From NCBI GenBank assembly GCA_038182865.1, contig CP116226.1, positions 2,294,001 through 2,358,000 of the forward strand: a stretch of DNA of 64,000 nt, read 5' to 3'. This DNA is from Microbacterium enclense (GTDB lineage: Bacteria > Actinomycetota > Actinomycetes > Actinomycetales > Microbacteriaceae). The notes beneath the pieces are model-generated. The model was not told where the DNA came from. It was given only the letters and a program-made list of their open reading frames with translations, and ran no database searches. Numbering within the stretch: position 1 is the stretch's first letter; every line of letters begins with the position of its first letter. The position numbers and the translations under genes were made by a program. This document shows positions 8,169 to 17,314 of the stretch, piece by piece.

Positions 8169-8983
8169 CCACCGGTTCACTGACCCAGGGCGTCGAGGTG
8201 CAGGCCTCGGCGCCCTGGGGAATCCGTCTCGACGGTGTCTCGGTGCGCTACCCCAACGGCACGATGGGGCTGCGCGACGTGAGCGTCGACATCGCCCCGG
8301 GCGACCTGGTCGCCGTCGTCGGGCTCTCGGGCTCGGGCAAGTCGACGCTCATCCGCACGATCAACGGTCTTGTCCCGGCGACCTCGGGCACGGTCGAGGT
8401 CGGCGGACGCCGCATCGACGGAGCGTCCGGCAGGCGGCTGCGCGAGACGCGCGGACACATCGGCATGGTGTTCCAGAGCTTCAACCTCGCGGGACGCACG
8501 AGCGTGCTCAACAACGTCCTCGTCGGGCGCCTCGCGCACACCCCGCTGTGGCGGACGCTCCTCGGCGCCTACCGCCCCGAAGACCGGCAGCTCGCGTTCG
8601 AGGCCCTCGAGCGCGTGGGTCTGCTCCCCAAGGTGTGGGACCGGGCCTCCGCTCTCTCGGGCGGCCAGCAGCAGCGCGTCGCGATCGCCCGCGCGCTCAC
8701 GCAGCAGCCGCGGATCGTGCTCGCCGACGAGCCCGTCGCGAGCCTCGACCCGCCCACCGCGCGCGGCGTCATGAACGACCTCCGTCGCATCAACGACGAC
8801 CTCGGCATCACGGTGCTGGTCAACCTGCACCTGCTCGATCTGGCGCGCGAGTACGGCACGCGCATGATCGGCATGCGCGCCGGGGAGATCGTCTACGACG
8901 GGCCCGCGGCATCCGCCACCGACGCCGACTTCGCCGAGATCTACGGACGCTCCGTGACCGCCGCCGACAGGCTCGAGCGATGA
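8165..8983 (+). CDS. phnC: PhnC-like ABC transporter ATP-binding protein
   Basis: A 272-residue ATPase from a GTG start at 8165 that overlaps the phnD stop (GTGA). Walker A is GLSGSGKST, the signature is LSGGQQQRVAIARAL, Walker B is RIVLADEP, and the H-loop is in LVNLHLLDLA. The spacing between Walker A and the signature, with a helical insert around LAHTPLWRTLLGAYRPEDRQ, matches PhnC more than generic amino-acid ATPases. It powers the two PhnE permeases that follow. Confidence 0.92.
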   Translation: MTTGSLTQGVEVQASAPWGIRLDGVSVRYPNGTMGLRDVSVDIAPGDLVAVVGLSGSGKSTLIRTINGLVPATSGTVEVGGRRIDGASGRRLRETRGHIGMVFQSFNLAGRTSVLNNVLVGRLAHTPLWRTLLGAYRPEDRQLAFEALERVGLLPKVWDRASALSGGQQQRVAIARALTQQPRIVLADEPVASLDPPTARGVMNDLRRINDDLGITVLVNLHLLDLAREYGTRMIGMRAGEIVYDGPAASATDADFAEIYGRSVTAADRLER

Positions 8984-9774
8984 CCTCGCTCACCGTCCCG
9001 CCTCGTCCGCGCGGACGAGGGATGCCGTGGACCGCGGCGCTCGTCATCGTCGCGGTCACGGTGGTCATGTGCCTGCCGGGCGTCGGTGTCGGCCTCGACG
9101 TCGCGGCGATCGCGCGCAACTGGCAGCAGGGGGCGCTCCGCATCGTCGAGCTGCTCACCCCCGACTGGACGTTCTTCCCCCGCACGGTCGGTCCGATCCT
9201 CGAGACGCTGCAGATGGCCGTCATCGGCACGGCCGTGGGCGCGGCGATCTCGCTGCCGGTCAGCTTCTGGGCGGCCCGGCCCACCAATCCGTTCACCCCG
9301 ACGCGGGCTCTCGTGCGCGGCATCCTGAACGTCATCCGCGCCGTGCCCGAGCTCGTGTACGCGGCGGTGCTCGTGGCGATGGTCGGGGTCGGGGCGCTGC
9401 CGGGCATCCTGGCGCTCGTGCTGTTCAATGTCGGCATCGTCGTCAAGCTCGTGTCGGAGTCGATCGACGCCACCGACGCCGGACCGCTCGAGGCCGGGCG
9501 CGCCGCGGGCGGAACCCAGGCGCAGATCAACCGCACGATCGCCCTCCCCGACACCTGGCCGACGTTCGTGTCGCAGACGCTGTACGTCTTCGAGCTGAAC
9601 GTCCGCGCCTCCACGGTGCTCGGTCTCGTCGGCGCGGGCGGCATCGGCCTCCTCATCGATGCCGTCCGCACCTTTTATCGCTACGACCAGCTGTCGCTCG
9701 TCATCCTCGAGATCCTCGTGATCGTCGTGGTGCTCGACGCGGTCAGCGACGCGATCCGCCGGAGGCTCGTATGA
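8980..9774 (+). CDS. phnE: PhnE-like ABC transporter permease 1
   Basis: A 264-residue membrane protein whose ATG overlaps the phnC stop by 4 bp. It has about six membrane helices, the first near residues 13-32. The coupling loop has EAGRAAGGTQAQINR near residue 171, and NVRASTVLGLVGAGGIG follows, a pattern characteristic of PhnE and MetI-like permeases. It probably pairs with permease 2 as a heterodimer, unlike E. coli, where one PhnE serves. Confidence 0.9.
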   Translation: MTSLTVPPRPRGRGMPWTAALVIVAVTVVMCLPGVGVGLDVAAIARNWQQGALRIVELLTPDWTFFPRTVGPILETLQMAVIGTAVGAAISLPVSFWAARPTNPFTPTRALVRGILNVIRAVPELVYAAVLVAMVGVGALPGILALVLFNVGIVVKLVSESIDATDAGPLEAGRAAGGTQAQINRTIALPDTWPTFVSQTLYVFELNVRASTVLGLVGAGGIGLLIDAVRTFYRYDQLSLVILEILVIVVVLDAVSDAIRRRLV

Positions 9775-10595
9775 CCGTCCTCGCCCCCGTTCGCTCGGCG
9801 GCGCTCGCCGTGCCCGCGCGCCGACGTCGGCCGCTGCGCGCCCTGTCGTGGGTCGTCGTCACCGTCGTGGTCGTCGCCGCGTTCTGGTCGGCCGACATCA
9901 CGTGGTCGCGGCTCGGCGATCTTCCCGCCGAGATCGTGCGTTACCTCGGTCTGATGTTCCTCTCACCGAACTGGGAGAAGCTCCCCGAGGCCCTCTGGCA
10001 GACCTGGCGCAGCGTCGAGATGGCGTGGATCGGCACGGTTCTCGGCATCCTGATCGCCACCCCGCTCTCGCTCGTCGCGGCGCGCGGATTCGGTCCGGCA
10101 CCGGTGCGGGTCGCCCTGCGCTTCGTCTTCTCGCTCGTCAGGGCTGTTCCCGAGCTCGTCTTCGCGATCATCATCCTGTCGGTCACCGGCCTCACCCCGC
10201 TCACCGGGGCGCTCGCCCTCGCCGTCGGGGGAGTGGGCACGCTCGGCAAGTGGGGCTACGAAGCGGTCGAGAACGTCGCTCCCGGTCCTATCGAAGCGGC
10301 GCGGGCCGCGGGCGGATCGACCGCGCAGGTCTTGCGCTGGGGCGTCTGGCCGCAGGCGGCGCCGACGTTCTTCTCCTTCTGGCTCTATCGCTTCGAGATC
10401 AACGTCCGCGCCTCCGCCGTGCTCGGCCTCATCGGCGTCGGCGGCATCGGCGACATGCTCACCTCCTACACCCAGTACCGTGAGTGGTCGACGGTGGGGA
10501 TGCTCCTGATCGTCGTGGTCGTCGTCACCGTCGCGATCGACGCCGTGTCGGGCCGCATCCGCCGCCGCATCATGGAGGGTCCCCGTGTCCGCTGA
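9771..10595 (+). CDS. phnE: PhnE-like ABC transporter permease 2
   Basis: A 274-residue paralogue of the preceding permease, joined by a 4-bp ATGA overlap. The same coupling loop, EAARAAGGSTAQVLR, and the NVRASAVLGLIGVGGIG segment are present. Its first membrane helix is at about residues 25-45, after a basic N-terminus. The tandem pair suggests duplication and specialisation into a heterodimeric channel. The 3' end overlaps the RpiR gene by 11 bp. Confidence 0.9.
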   Translation: MTVLAPVRSAALAVPARRRRPLRALSWVVVTVVVVAAFWSADITWSRLGDLPAEIVRYLGLMFLSPNWEKLPEALWQTWRSVEMAWIGTVLGILIATPLSLVAARGFGPAPVRVALRFVFSLVRAVPELVFAIIILSVTGLTPLTGALALAVGGVGTLGKWGYEAVENVAPGPIEAARAAGGSTAQVLRWGVWPQAAPTFFSFWLYRFEINVRASAVLGLIGVGGIGDMLTSYTQYREWSTVGMLLIVVVVVTVAIDAVSGRIRRRIMEGPRVR

Positions 10596-11433
10596 GGTGC
10601 CCGTGACCGCCCGCATCGCCGCCGTGCGCAACTCTCTGCAGCCGAGCGAGCGGCGCGTCGCCGACCTGATCGTCGACGAACCGGATGCCGTGATCGAGCT
10701 GACCGCGCAGCAGATCGCCGACCGCGTGGGCGTGGGCCGCTCCACGGTGGTGCGCGCGTGCCAGACGTTCGGGTACCGCGGGTATCCGCAGCTGCGCGTC
10801 GCGCTCGCCGCCGAACGGGGGCGCCGGGCGGTGCCCCCGGTGGCCCAGGACGGGGCTCTCGGCGGCATCCGCTCCGCGATCGATCGCATCGCCGACGACC
10901 TGCGCGCGGCCACGAGCCTGCTGGATGCCGAGGGGGTCTCCGAGGCCGTAGACGCTGTGGTCGCTGCCCGGCGGCTGCTGGTCGTGGCCAGCGGCCTCTC
11001 GGCGCCGGTCGCCACCGACCTGGCGATGCGCCTGACCGCGGTGGGACGCCCCGCCGAGACCATCGGCGACCCGATCGGCCAGCAGATCGCCGCGCGGCAT
11101 CTCTCGCCCGACGACGTCTGCGTGGTCATCAGCGGGTCGGGGGCGAACGAGGCGAGCTTGCGGGCCGCGTCCGCCGCCCGCACCGCCGGGGCGCGCGTGA
11201 TCGCGTTGACGTCGTTCTCCGCCTCGCCGCTGACCGAGCGCGCCGACCTCTCGCTCGTGCTGGCCTCGGGCGGGACGTTCCGCGACGAGCTCGAGCACAC
11301 CTCCCGTATCGCGCATGCCGTGTTCGCCGAGGCCTTCGTCGACGCCGTGGCCGCCGCGCGCGCGGGGGAGGCCGACCTCGCCCGCGCCCGCGTGCTCGAG
11401 ATCCTGTCCGACAACCTGGGCGACGCAGGCTGA
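10585..11433 (+). CDS. RpiR/MurR-family transcriptional regulator with SIS domain
   Basis: A 282-residue regulator read from GTG 10585, overlapping phnE2 by 11 bp, which implies translational coupling. The N-terminal HTH_6 domain spans about residues 5-75 (ELTAQQIADRVGVGRSTVVR) and the C-terminal SIS domain, residues about 115-260, has the phosphosugar-binding loop VVISGSGANEASL. RpiR proteins sense sugar phosphates, which suggests that the imported compound or its catabolite is a phosphosugar-like molecule and not a simple phosphonate. It is the best candidate for binding the twin palindromes at 6442-6487. Confidence 0.88.
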   Translation: MSAEVPVTARIAAVRNSLQPSERRVADLIVDEPDAVIELTAQQIADRVGVGRSTVVRACQTFGYRGYPQLRVALAAERGRRAVPPVAQDGALGGIRSAIDRIADDLRAATSLLDAEGVSEAVDAVVAARRLLVVASGLSAPVATDLAMRLTAVGRPAETIGDPIGQQIAARHLSPDDVCVVISGSGANEASLRAASAARTAGARVIALTSFSASPLTERADLSLVLASGGTFRDELEHTSRIAHAVFAEAFVDAVAAARAGEADLARARVLEILSDNLGDAG

Positions 11434-11445
11434 CGTCTCCGCGGC

Positions 11446-11815
11446 GTCGGCCGGTGGCATCCTGTGCCGTCTTGCGGGGTTCGTGGTCGACACGCCGTGC
11501 GGGATGCCGGGTTCCCGGTGTGTCGGGGGTGAGGTCCGCTCGACGGTCCGGCCCGTGGGTGGTCGACGTCCGGGCGTCGGCCGGTGGCATCCTGTGCCGT
11601 CTTGCGGAGTTCGTGGTCGACACGCCGTCCGGGATGCCGGGTTCCCGGTGTGTCGGGGATGAGGTCCGCTCGACGGTCCGGCCCGGGGTGGTCGACGTCC
11701 AGACGTCGGCCAGTGGCATCCTGTGCCGTCCTGCGGAGTTCGTGGTCGACACGCCGTCCGGGATGCCGGGACCCCGGCGTGTCCGGCACGAACTCCGCCG
11801 GACGGCCCGCCCCTC
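11446..11815. repeat. Three ~130-bp tandem repeats carrying GGAGTTCGTGG-family palindromes
   Basis: Copies begin at 11446, 11576 and 11705 (period 130 then 129 bp); each starts GTCGGCC(G/A)GTGGCATCCTG and continues with TGCGG(G/A)GTTCGTGGTCGACAC. The first two are nearly identical; the third diverges after about 11770 into a near-perfect palindrome. The block fills the gap between the convergent rpiR and pucR genes and has no credible coding potential. Confidence 0.9.
11725..11806. repeat. Best-preserved palindromic element of the GGAGTTCGTGG family
   Basis: Left arm 11725-11755 and right arm 11776-11806 are reverse complements with few mismatches (left TGCGGAGTTCGTGG; right CACGAACTCCGCCGG) around a 20-bp loop with GGATGCC. 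As RNA it would form a roughly 30-bp stem at the convergent gene ends, so it could act as a terminator here, although the same element occurs at 5511 and 5617. Confidence 0.8.
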
Positions 11816-11837
11816 AGCCGCCGGACGGCCCGCCCCC

Positions 11838-13373
11838 CTACCCCGCGAGTCGCAGCGCGGCCCACAGCTCCGCCCGCGCGGCGAACGACGACAGGTCGCG
11901 CGCGACCACGCGTTCGGCCTGCGCGACGCGGGCGCGCACGGTGTGACGATGGATGCCGAGCGCCTGAGCCGTCGCCTCGTGCGAGCAGTCGTGTGCGAGC
12001 CAGGCGTCGAGAGTCTCGACCAGCGCCGAGCCCTGCTGCGCGTCGTACCGCCGCAGCGGTTCCAGGGAGCCCTCGGCGACCGCGCGTGCAGCCTCCGAGC
12101 CCAGCGCCGCGAGAAGACCCGCGCGGGCGGTGTCGGCGAAGTCGGCGACCCCGGGCGCCGCGACCCGGTCGCGGGCGGTGCGCGCCTGCGTGAGCGCGCG
12201 CGAGAACCCGTCGTACCCGGTCGGGGCGGAGCAGCCGACGACCGTCTCGAACCGCTCGGCGATCTCGTCGAGCAGGTCTCGGCCGCCGGCGGGAACCACG
12301 ACGACCACGCCGTCGTCGCCCCGTCCGAAGAACAGGTCGCCGCGCCGCTCGTGGGCGCGCATCTCGAGCCACTCCGTGAGTGCTGTGGAGCGGGCGGACG
12401 CCGCAGGAGTGAGCGCCACGACGATGGGGGCGGTGGGCAGCGGGCCGAACAGGTCGCGAGCCGCGCGACGGGCCATCGTCGGATCGTCGCTGCCGAGCGC
12501 CTGGACGAGGCCCGCGCGGAACGTGCCGATGGCGCGGCCGAGGCCGTCCTGCTGCTCCAGGGCCAGGGCCGCCATCGCGACGACCGCGGTGATCACACTG
12601 CGGGCCTCGTGGTCGAGGTCGTCGGCGGCGATCGCGAGAGCACCGCGCAGGTGGCCGCCCCGACCGAGGGTCTGCACGCTCACCGACGTTCCCGCGGTGC
12701 GCAGCGTCGAGGCGGCGCGCGTGCCGCGCCGGAGCAGGGTCTCGACTTCGGCGGCGACGGCCTCGACCTCGTCCGCCGGGAGCGACCCCGCGGGGTGGGC
12801 GGTGCGCAGCGCTCCCGCGGCGTCGAAGAGCCCGACCCAGCACTCGAGCTGGCGCGAGAGCTCGGCGAGCGTCGCCGAGAGTCCGTCGGGCCGCAGTGCC
12901 GCCAGCGAGACGGCTCGCTGTGCGGCGAGCGACCAGCTGCGGCGCGCGTACGCGTCGGCGGCGATCGCCTCGGCGCCGGCGCGGGCCACGGCGATGAAAG
13001 GCGTGCGGTACGGCACCTCGAACAGCGGCATCCCCGCGGTCAGGCACGCGTCGAGGAGGGGGGACGGGATGCCGTCGCGCACGACCTCCGTGCCGAAGCC
13101 GAGCGCGCGGACGCCCCGGGCGTGCAGCCGCCCCACGTACGCGTCGTAATCGGCAGCGGTCGCGTGCGCGAACTGCGTCCCCGTGGTCAGCAGCACGAGG
13201 CCCTCGCTGAGGAACGGCGTCGGATCCGAGAGGTCGCTGGAGTGCACCCACCGCACGGGACGGTCGACGCTGCCGACCGGCAGAGACGCCTCGTCGACGG
13301 CGAGACGCAGCCCGAGGTCGCGGCGCGCGAGGAGGGCACGCAGGTTCGGGGGCGAGACGTCGGTGTCGACCAT
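11838..13373 (-). CDS. PucR/CdaR-type transcriptional regulator
   Basis: A 511-residue regulator. The N-terminal PucR ligand domain (about residues 10-130, around VRWVHSSDLSDPTPFLSEG) is followed by a central GGDEF-like CdaR domain. The C-terminal PucR-type HTH is at about residues 450-505 (EATAQALGIHRHTVRARVA). It is divergent from gabT with a 92-bp gap holding an inverted CCTGTAC/GTACAGG pair. PucR-family proteins commonly control purine, amine and GABA catabolism, which fits the neighbouring operon. Confidence 0.88.
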   Translation of the reverse strand: MVDTDVSPPNLRALLARRDLGLRLAVDEASLPVGSVDRPVRWVHSSDLSDPTPFLSEGLVLLTTGTQFAHATAADYDAYVGRLHARGVRALGFGTEVVRDGIPSPLLDACLTAGMPLFEVPYRTPFIAVARAGAEAIAADAYARRSWSLAAQRAVSLAALRPDGLSATLAELSRQLECWVGLFDAAGALRTAHPAGSLPADEVEAVAAEVETLLRRGTRAASTLRTAGTSVSVQTLGRGGHLRGALAIAADDLDHEARSVITAVVAMAALALEQQDGLGRAIGTFRAGLVQALGSDDPTMARRAARDLFGPLPTAPIVVALTPAASARSTALTEWLEMRAHERRGDLFFGRGDDGVVVVVPAGGRDLLDEIAERFETVVGCSAPTGYDGFSRALTQARTARDRVAAPGVADFADTARAGLLAALGSEAARAVAEGSLEPLRRYDAQQGSALVETLDAWLAHDCSHEATAQALGIHRHTVRARVAQAERVVARDLSSFAARAELWAALRLAG

Positions 13374-13380
13374 GAGAGCT

Positions 13381-13421
13381 CCTGTACGAGACGTATACGA
13401 CAGTGCCTGCGACTGTACAGG
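13381..13421. promoter_or_regulatory. Inverted repeat CCTGTAC...GTACAGG, candidate PucR operator
   Basis: Perfect 7-bp arms at 13381-13387 and 13415-13421 lie between the divergent pucR-type and gabT genes, 8 bp from the regulator start codon. The 34-bp centre-to-centre distance suits two bound subunits or a dimer pair. This is inference only. Confidence 0.45.
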
Positions 13422-13465
13422 GGGGAGAGTGCGGCTCGCCGAGCGGCGTCCGTAGCATCGCGGCC

Positions 13466-14815
13466 ATGAGCCTCGACACCCTCCCCACCGTCGGCGGTCC
13501 CTCGCTCGCCCAGGAGCGCCGCCTCGTCACCGCCATCCCCGGGCCCCGCTCGCAGGAGCTGCTCGATCGCAAGGCCGCTGCCGTGGCATCCGGTGTCGGG
13601 CACACCGTGCCGATCCACGCCGTGGCCGCGGGTGGAGGAGTCGTCGTCGACGCCGACGGCAACTCGCTCATCGACCTCGGCTCGGGCATCGCCGTCACGA
13701 GCGTCGGCAACGCCCACCCCGCCGTCGTGAAGGCCGTGCAGGAGCAGGTCGCCGCCTTCACCCACACGTGCTTCATGGTGTCGCCCTACGACTCGTACGT
13801 CGCCGTCGCCGAGGCCCTCAACCGCCTCACCCCCGGAGATCACGCGAAGAAGAGCGCGCTGTTCAACTCCGGCGCCGAGGCCGTCGAGAACGCCGTGAAG
13901 ATCGCCCGCAAGCACACGGGCCGCCAGGCCGTCGTCGCCTTCGACCACGCGTACCACGGCCGCACCAACCTCACGATGGCGCTGACGGCGAAGAACATGC
14001 CGTACAAGAGCGGTTTCGGCCCCTTCGCGGCCGAGGTGTACCGCGCGCCCCTGTCGTACCCGTTCCGTGACGGGCTCTCCGGCCCCGAGGCCGCGGCCAC
14101 GGCCATCTCACTCATCGAGAAGCAGGTCGGCGCAGAAAACCTCGCCGCCGTGATCATCGAGCCCATCCAGGGCGAGGGCGGCTTCATCGTCCCCGCCGAG
14201 GGGTTCCTGAACGCGATCGTCGACTGGTGCCACGAGAACGGCGTCGTCTTCATCGCCGACGAGGTGCAGTCGGGCTTCGCCCGCACCGGCGCGATGTTCG
14301 CGAGCGAGATCTTCGGCATCGTTCCCGACCTCGTCACCACCGCCAAGGGCATCGCCGGCGGCCTGCCGCTGGCGGCCGTGACCGGGCGCGCCGAGATCAT
14401 GGATGCCACCCACACGGGCGGGCTCGGAGGAACCTACGGCGGCAACCCGATCGCGTGCGCCGCGGCTCTGGCATCCATCGACGCCTTCGAGAACGAAGGG
14501 TTCGTCGAGCGTGCCGGGGAGATCGGCGCGCTCGTGAAGGCGCGCCTGAACGACCTGCAGGCGAAGGACCCGCGCGTCGGCGACGTGCGCGGACACGGCG
14601 CGATGATCGCCGCCGAGTTCGTCGATCCCGCCACCGGCGCCCCCGACGCGGCCCTCACCGCCGCCGTCGCCAAGGCCGCGATCGCCGAGGGCGTGATCGT
14701 GCTCACGTGCGGCACCTACGGAAACGTCATCCGGTTCCTGCCGCCGCTCTCGATCGGCGACGAGCTGCTCCACGAGGGTCTCGACGTCGTCGAGGCCGCC
14801 CTCGCGCGCTCCTGA
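13466..14815 (+). CDS. gabT: 4-aminobutyrate aminotransferase
   Basis: A 449-residue class-III PLP aminotransferase that converts GABA and 2-oxoglutarate to succinate semialdehyde and glutamate. The start at ATG 13466 gives the usual family length. The PLP lysine is Lys294 in TTAKGIAGGLP, and the cofactor-binding FNSGAEAVENA and FIADEVQSGFARTG motifs are present. It is followed by amine oxidase, permease and aldehyde dehydrogenase genes, together giving a route from putrescine through aminobutyraldehyde and GABA to succinate. Confidence 0.93.
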   Translation: MSLDTLPTVGGPSLAQERRLVTAIPGPRSQELLDRKAAAVASGVGHTVPIHAVAAGGGVVVDADGNSLIDLGSGIAVTSVGNAHPAVVKAVQEQVAAFTHTCFMVSPYDSYVAVAEALNRLTPGDHAKKSALFNSGAEAVENAVKIARKHTGRQAVVAFDHAYHGRTNLTMALTAKNMPYKSGFGPFAAEVYRAPLSYPFRDGLSGPEAAATAISLIEKQVGAENLAAVIIEPIQGEGGFIVPAEGFLNAIVDWCHENGVVFIADEVQSGFARTGAMFASEIFGIVPDLVTTAKGIAGGLPLAAVTGRAEIMDATHTGGLGGTYGGNPIACAAALASIDAFENEGFVERAGEIGALVKARLNDLQAKDPRVGDVRGHGAMIAAEFVDPATGAPDAALTAAVAKAAIAEGVIVLTCGTYGNVIRFLPPLSIGDELLHEGLDVVEAALARS

Positions 14816-14822
14816 CGATCGT

Positions 14823-14861
14823 CCCGGCGGCGGCGTCGACCCGAACTCCGCCGCCGCCGGG
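14823..14861 (+). promoter_or_regulatory. GC-rich hairpin after gabT
   Basis: CCCGGCGGCGGCG (14823-14835) pairs with CGCCGCCGCCGGG (14849-14861) around a 13-nt loop directly after the gabT stop. No T-run follows. It may uncouple gabT mRNA from the downstream amine oxidase or stabilise the 3' end. Confidence 0.5.
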
Positions 14862-14957
14862 GCCACCGGCGACCCGCCCGGGCCGCAGGAGGCATCCCGC
14901 ACAGGGGGACGCACCCCGGCGCTTTCGCACCAGACGTACCGACAAGAAAGAGATCCC

Positions 14958-16418
14958 ATGGACGAGATCACCCGCGACGTGGTCGTCATCGGAGCCGGCG
15001 CCGCCGGCCTCACCGCCGCCAACGACCTGCGCAAGGCCGGCCTCTCGGTCGCGGTGCTCGAGGCCCGCGATCGCGTGGGCGGACGCCTGTGGACCGACGT
15101 CGTCGAGGGCGCGATGCTCGAGCTCGGCGGCCAGTGGGTCTCGCCCGACCAGCAGGCGCTCATCGACACCGTCGCCGACCTGGGGCTGTCGACGTACAGC
15201 CGCTACCGCGAGGGCGACAGCGTCTACGTCGGCCCCGACGGCATCGCGAAGCGCTTCACGGGCGACATGTTCCCGGTGGCGCCCGAGACCGAGAGAATCA
15301 TCGACGAGATCACCGCGCGACTGGATGCCATGGTCGCCGAGATCGACCCCGACCGGCCGTGGGAGCACCCGAACGCCGACGAGTGGGACAAGATCTCGTG
15401 GGACGCGTGGCTGCGCCAGCAGACCGACGACGACGAAGCGGTGCGCAATCTCGCGTTCGCCACGGGCTCGGCCATGCTCACCAAGCCCACGCACACGTTC
15501 TCTCTTCTGCAGTCGCTGCTGATGGCCGCCTCGGCGGGGTCGTACTCGCACCTCGTCGACGCCGATTTCATCCTCGACAAGCGCGTCGCCGGCGGTCTGC
15601 AGCAGGTTCCCGAACTGCTTGCCGAACGGCTCGGCGACGACGTGTTCCTGAACGAGCCGGTGCGACGGATCGTCTGGGGCACCGACTCCGCGGCTCCGGA
15701 TCGCCTCGCGCAGTCGGGGACGGGGCGGCGGGTCGACGACCTGCGCGCCCTGACGGCTCGCGTCGAGGCCGCGAAGCACTCCTCGTCGGGCGTGACCGCG
15801 ATCGCCGACGGCGTGACCGTCCGTGCGCGCTTCGCCGTCCTGGCCCTCGCTCCCGTCCTGTACTCCCGCATCTCGTTCGAGCCGCCGCTGCCGCGCCTGC
15901 AGCACCAGATGCACCAGCACATCTCGATGGGCTTCGTCATCAAGGTGCACGCCGTCTACGAGACGCCGTTCTGGCGCGAGAAGGGGCTCTCGGGCACCGC
16001 CTTCAGCCCCTACGAGCTGTCGCACGAGGCGTACGACAACACCAACCACGGTGACGAGCGCGGCACGCTCGTCGGCTTCGTCTCCGACCAGAACGCCGAC
16101 GACCTCTTCCGTCTGAGCGCCGAGGAGCGCAAGGAGAAGATCCTCGAGTCGCTGTCGCACTATTACGGTCCCGAGGCGAAGAACCCCGTCGTCTACTACG
16201 AGAGCGACTGGGGGACCGAGGAGTGGACGCGCGGGGCGTACGCCGCGAGCTTCGACATGGGCGGTCTGCGGCGCTACGGCGCAGACCTCCGCGAACCCGT
16301 GGGGCCGATCCACCTCGCGTGCAGCGACATGGCCGGCGCCGGCTACCAGCACGTCGACGGCGCGATCCGCCAGGGGCACCGCGCCGCCGACGAGATCCTC
16401 GAACGGGCACGCGGATGA
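14958..16418 (+). CDS. Flavin monoamine oxidase, probable putrescine oxidase
   Basis: A 486-residue FAD-dependent amine oxidase with no signal peptide. The dinucleotide-binding motif GAGAAGLTAANDL begins near residue 13. The conserved GGRLWTDV and ELGGQWVSPDQ segments of the monoamine oxidase family follow. The C-terminal FAD-contact region is around LACSDMAGAGYQHVDGAI near residue 455. It lies between gabT and an APC permease, which favours putrescine or a similar diamine as substrate, giving 4-aminobutyraldehyde plus peroxide and ammonia. The following stress-protein gene overlaps its stop by 4 bp. Confidence 0.88.
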   Translation: MDEITRDVVVIGAGAAGLTAANDLRKAGLSVAVLEARDRVGGRLWTDVVEGAMLELGGQWVSPDQQALIDTVADLGLSTYSRYREGDSVYVGPDGIAKRFTGDMFPVAPETERIIDEITARLDAMVAEIDPDRPWEHPNADEWDKISWDAWLRQQTDDDEAVRNLAFATGSAMLTKPTHTFSLLQSLLMAASAGSYSHLVDADFILDKRVAGGLQQVPELLAERLGDDVFLNEPVRRIVWGTDSAAPDRLAQSGTGRRVDDLRALTARVEAAKHSSSGVTAIADGVTVRARFAVLALAPVLYSRISFEPPLPRLQHQMHQHISMGFVIKVHAVYETPFWREKGLSGTAFSPYELSHEAYDNTNHGDERGTLVGFVSDQNADDLFRLSAEERKEKILESLSHYYGPEAKNPVVYYESDWGTEEWTRGAYAASFDMGGLRRYGADLREPVGPIHLACSDMAGAGYQHVDGAIRQGHRAADEILERARG

Positions 16419-17314
16419 GCGCCGCGGTCGTCGTCGGATACACCGCGACCGACGCCGGGGCAGACGCCCTCGCCCTCGGCATCCGTCTGGCCCGCGCGAT
16501 CGACGCTCCCCTCGAGATCGCGCTGGTGTTGCCCGACGACGCCCGCAGCGTCATCACCCCGCCCGACGCGGCGTACTCGCGGCACATCCGCGACCAGGCC
16601 GAGCAATGGCTGCGCGAGGCTGCCCGGGAGGTTCGGGATGCCGTGCCCCACCGCACCCGCGTCCGTCACGCCGACTCGTTCGCCGAGGGCCTCGTCGCCT
16701 TCGCCGACGAGATCGGGGCGGGCTACATCGTCGTGGGCGCCGCCAACGGGGGTCTGCGAGGCCGTCACCGTCTGGGCACCGTCGCCTCGGAACTGCTGCA
16801 CTCCTCCGATGTCCCGGTCGTCCTCGCGCCGGAAGGCTCGCGGCGCATCGACCCCGCGCTCGGGGTCAGCCGCATCACGGCCGCGATCGGCAGTCGACCC
16901 GGAGCCGACGTGCTCCGCGAGGAGAGCGTGCAGCTGGCCGCCGCGGCATCCGTCCCTCTCCGTCTTCTCTCGCTCGTGACCGTCGACCTGCCGGCGGGAC
17001 TCGAGACGGGCGCGATCCGCGTCGCCGGAGCCGTCCACGCGGAGGAGGTCCTCACCCAGGCGCGAGCCGAGCTGCCCGCCGACGTCGCCGCGGAGGTCGT
17101 CGTCGGTGACGGTGCGAGCATCGAAGAGGCCGTGCGGGAGCTCGCGTGGGACCCCGCCGAGCTCGCGATCGTCGGCTCGAGCAGGCTCGCGCAGCCGCGG
17201 CGCCTGTTCCTCGGGTCGACGGCGGCGAAGATGCTGCACGAACTGCCCGTTCCCCTGGTCGTCGTCCCACGAAGCCGTGCCGACGCCAGCGTCGAGGAAG
17301 GATCGCGGCCATGA
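16415..17314 (+). CDS. Tandem universal stress protein (two UspA domains)
   Basis: A 299-residue cytoplasmic protein with two UspA domains at about residues 3-145 and 155-292. Each has the ATP-binding G-x2-G-x9-G-S/T type end: GGLRGRHRLGT in domain 1 and RRLFLGST in domain 2. The start at ATG 16415 overlaps the oxidase stop and its own stop overlaps the permease start, so it is a fixed part of the amine catabolic operon. A stress protein here may relate to peroxide made by the oxidase; that link is inference. Confidence 0.88.
   Translation: MSAAVVVGYTATDAGADALALGIRLARAIDAPLEIALVLPDDARSVITPPDAAYSRHIRDQAEQWLREAAREVRDAVPHRTRVRHADSFAEGLVAFADEIGAGYIVVGAANGGLRGRHRLGTVASELLHSSDVPVVLAPEGSRRIDPALGVSRITAAIGSRPGADVLREESVQLAAAASVPLRLLSLVTVDLPAGLETGAIRVAGAVHAEEVLTQARAELPADVAAEVVVGDGASIEEAVRELAWDPAELAIVGSSRLAQPRRLFLGSTAAKMLHELPVPLVVVPRSRADASVEEGSRP

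Noticed and set aside
10570..13776. A 1068-codon open frame on the minus strand across phnE2-rpiR-pucR
   Set aside because: It overlaps several real genes antisense; its length is a by-product of high G+C, and the real pucR-type gene uses another frame.
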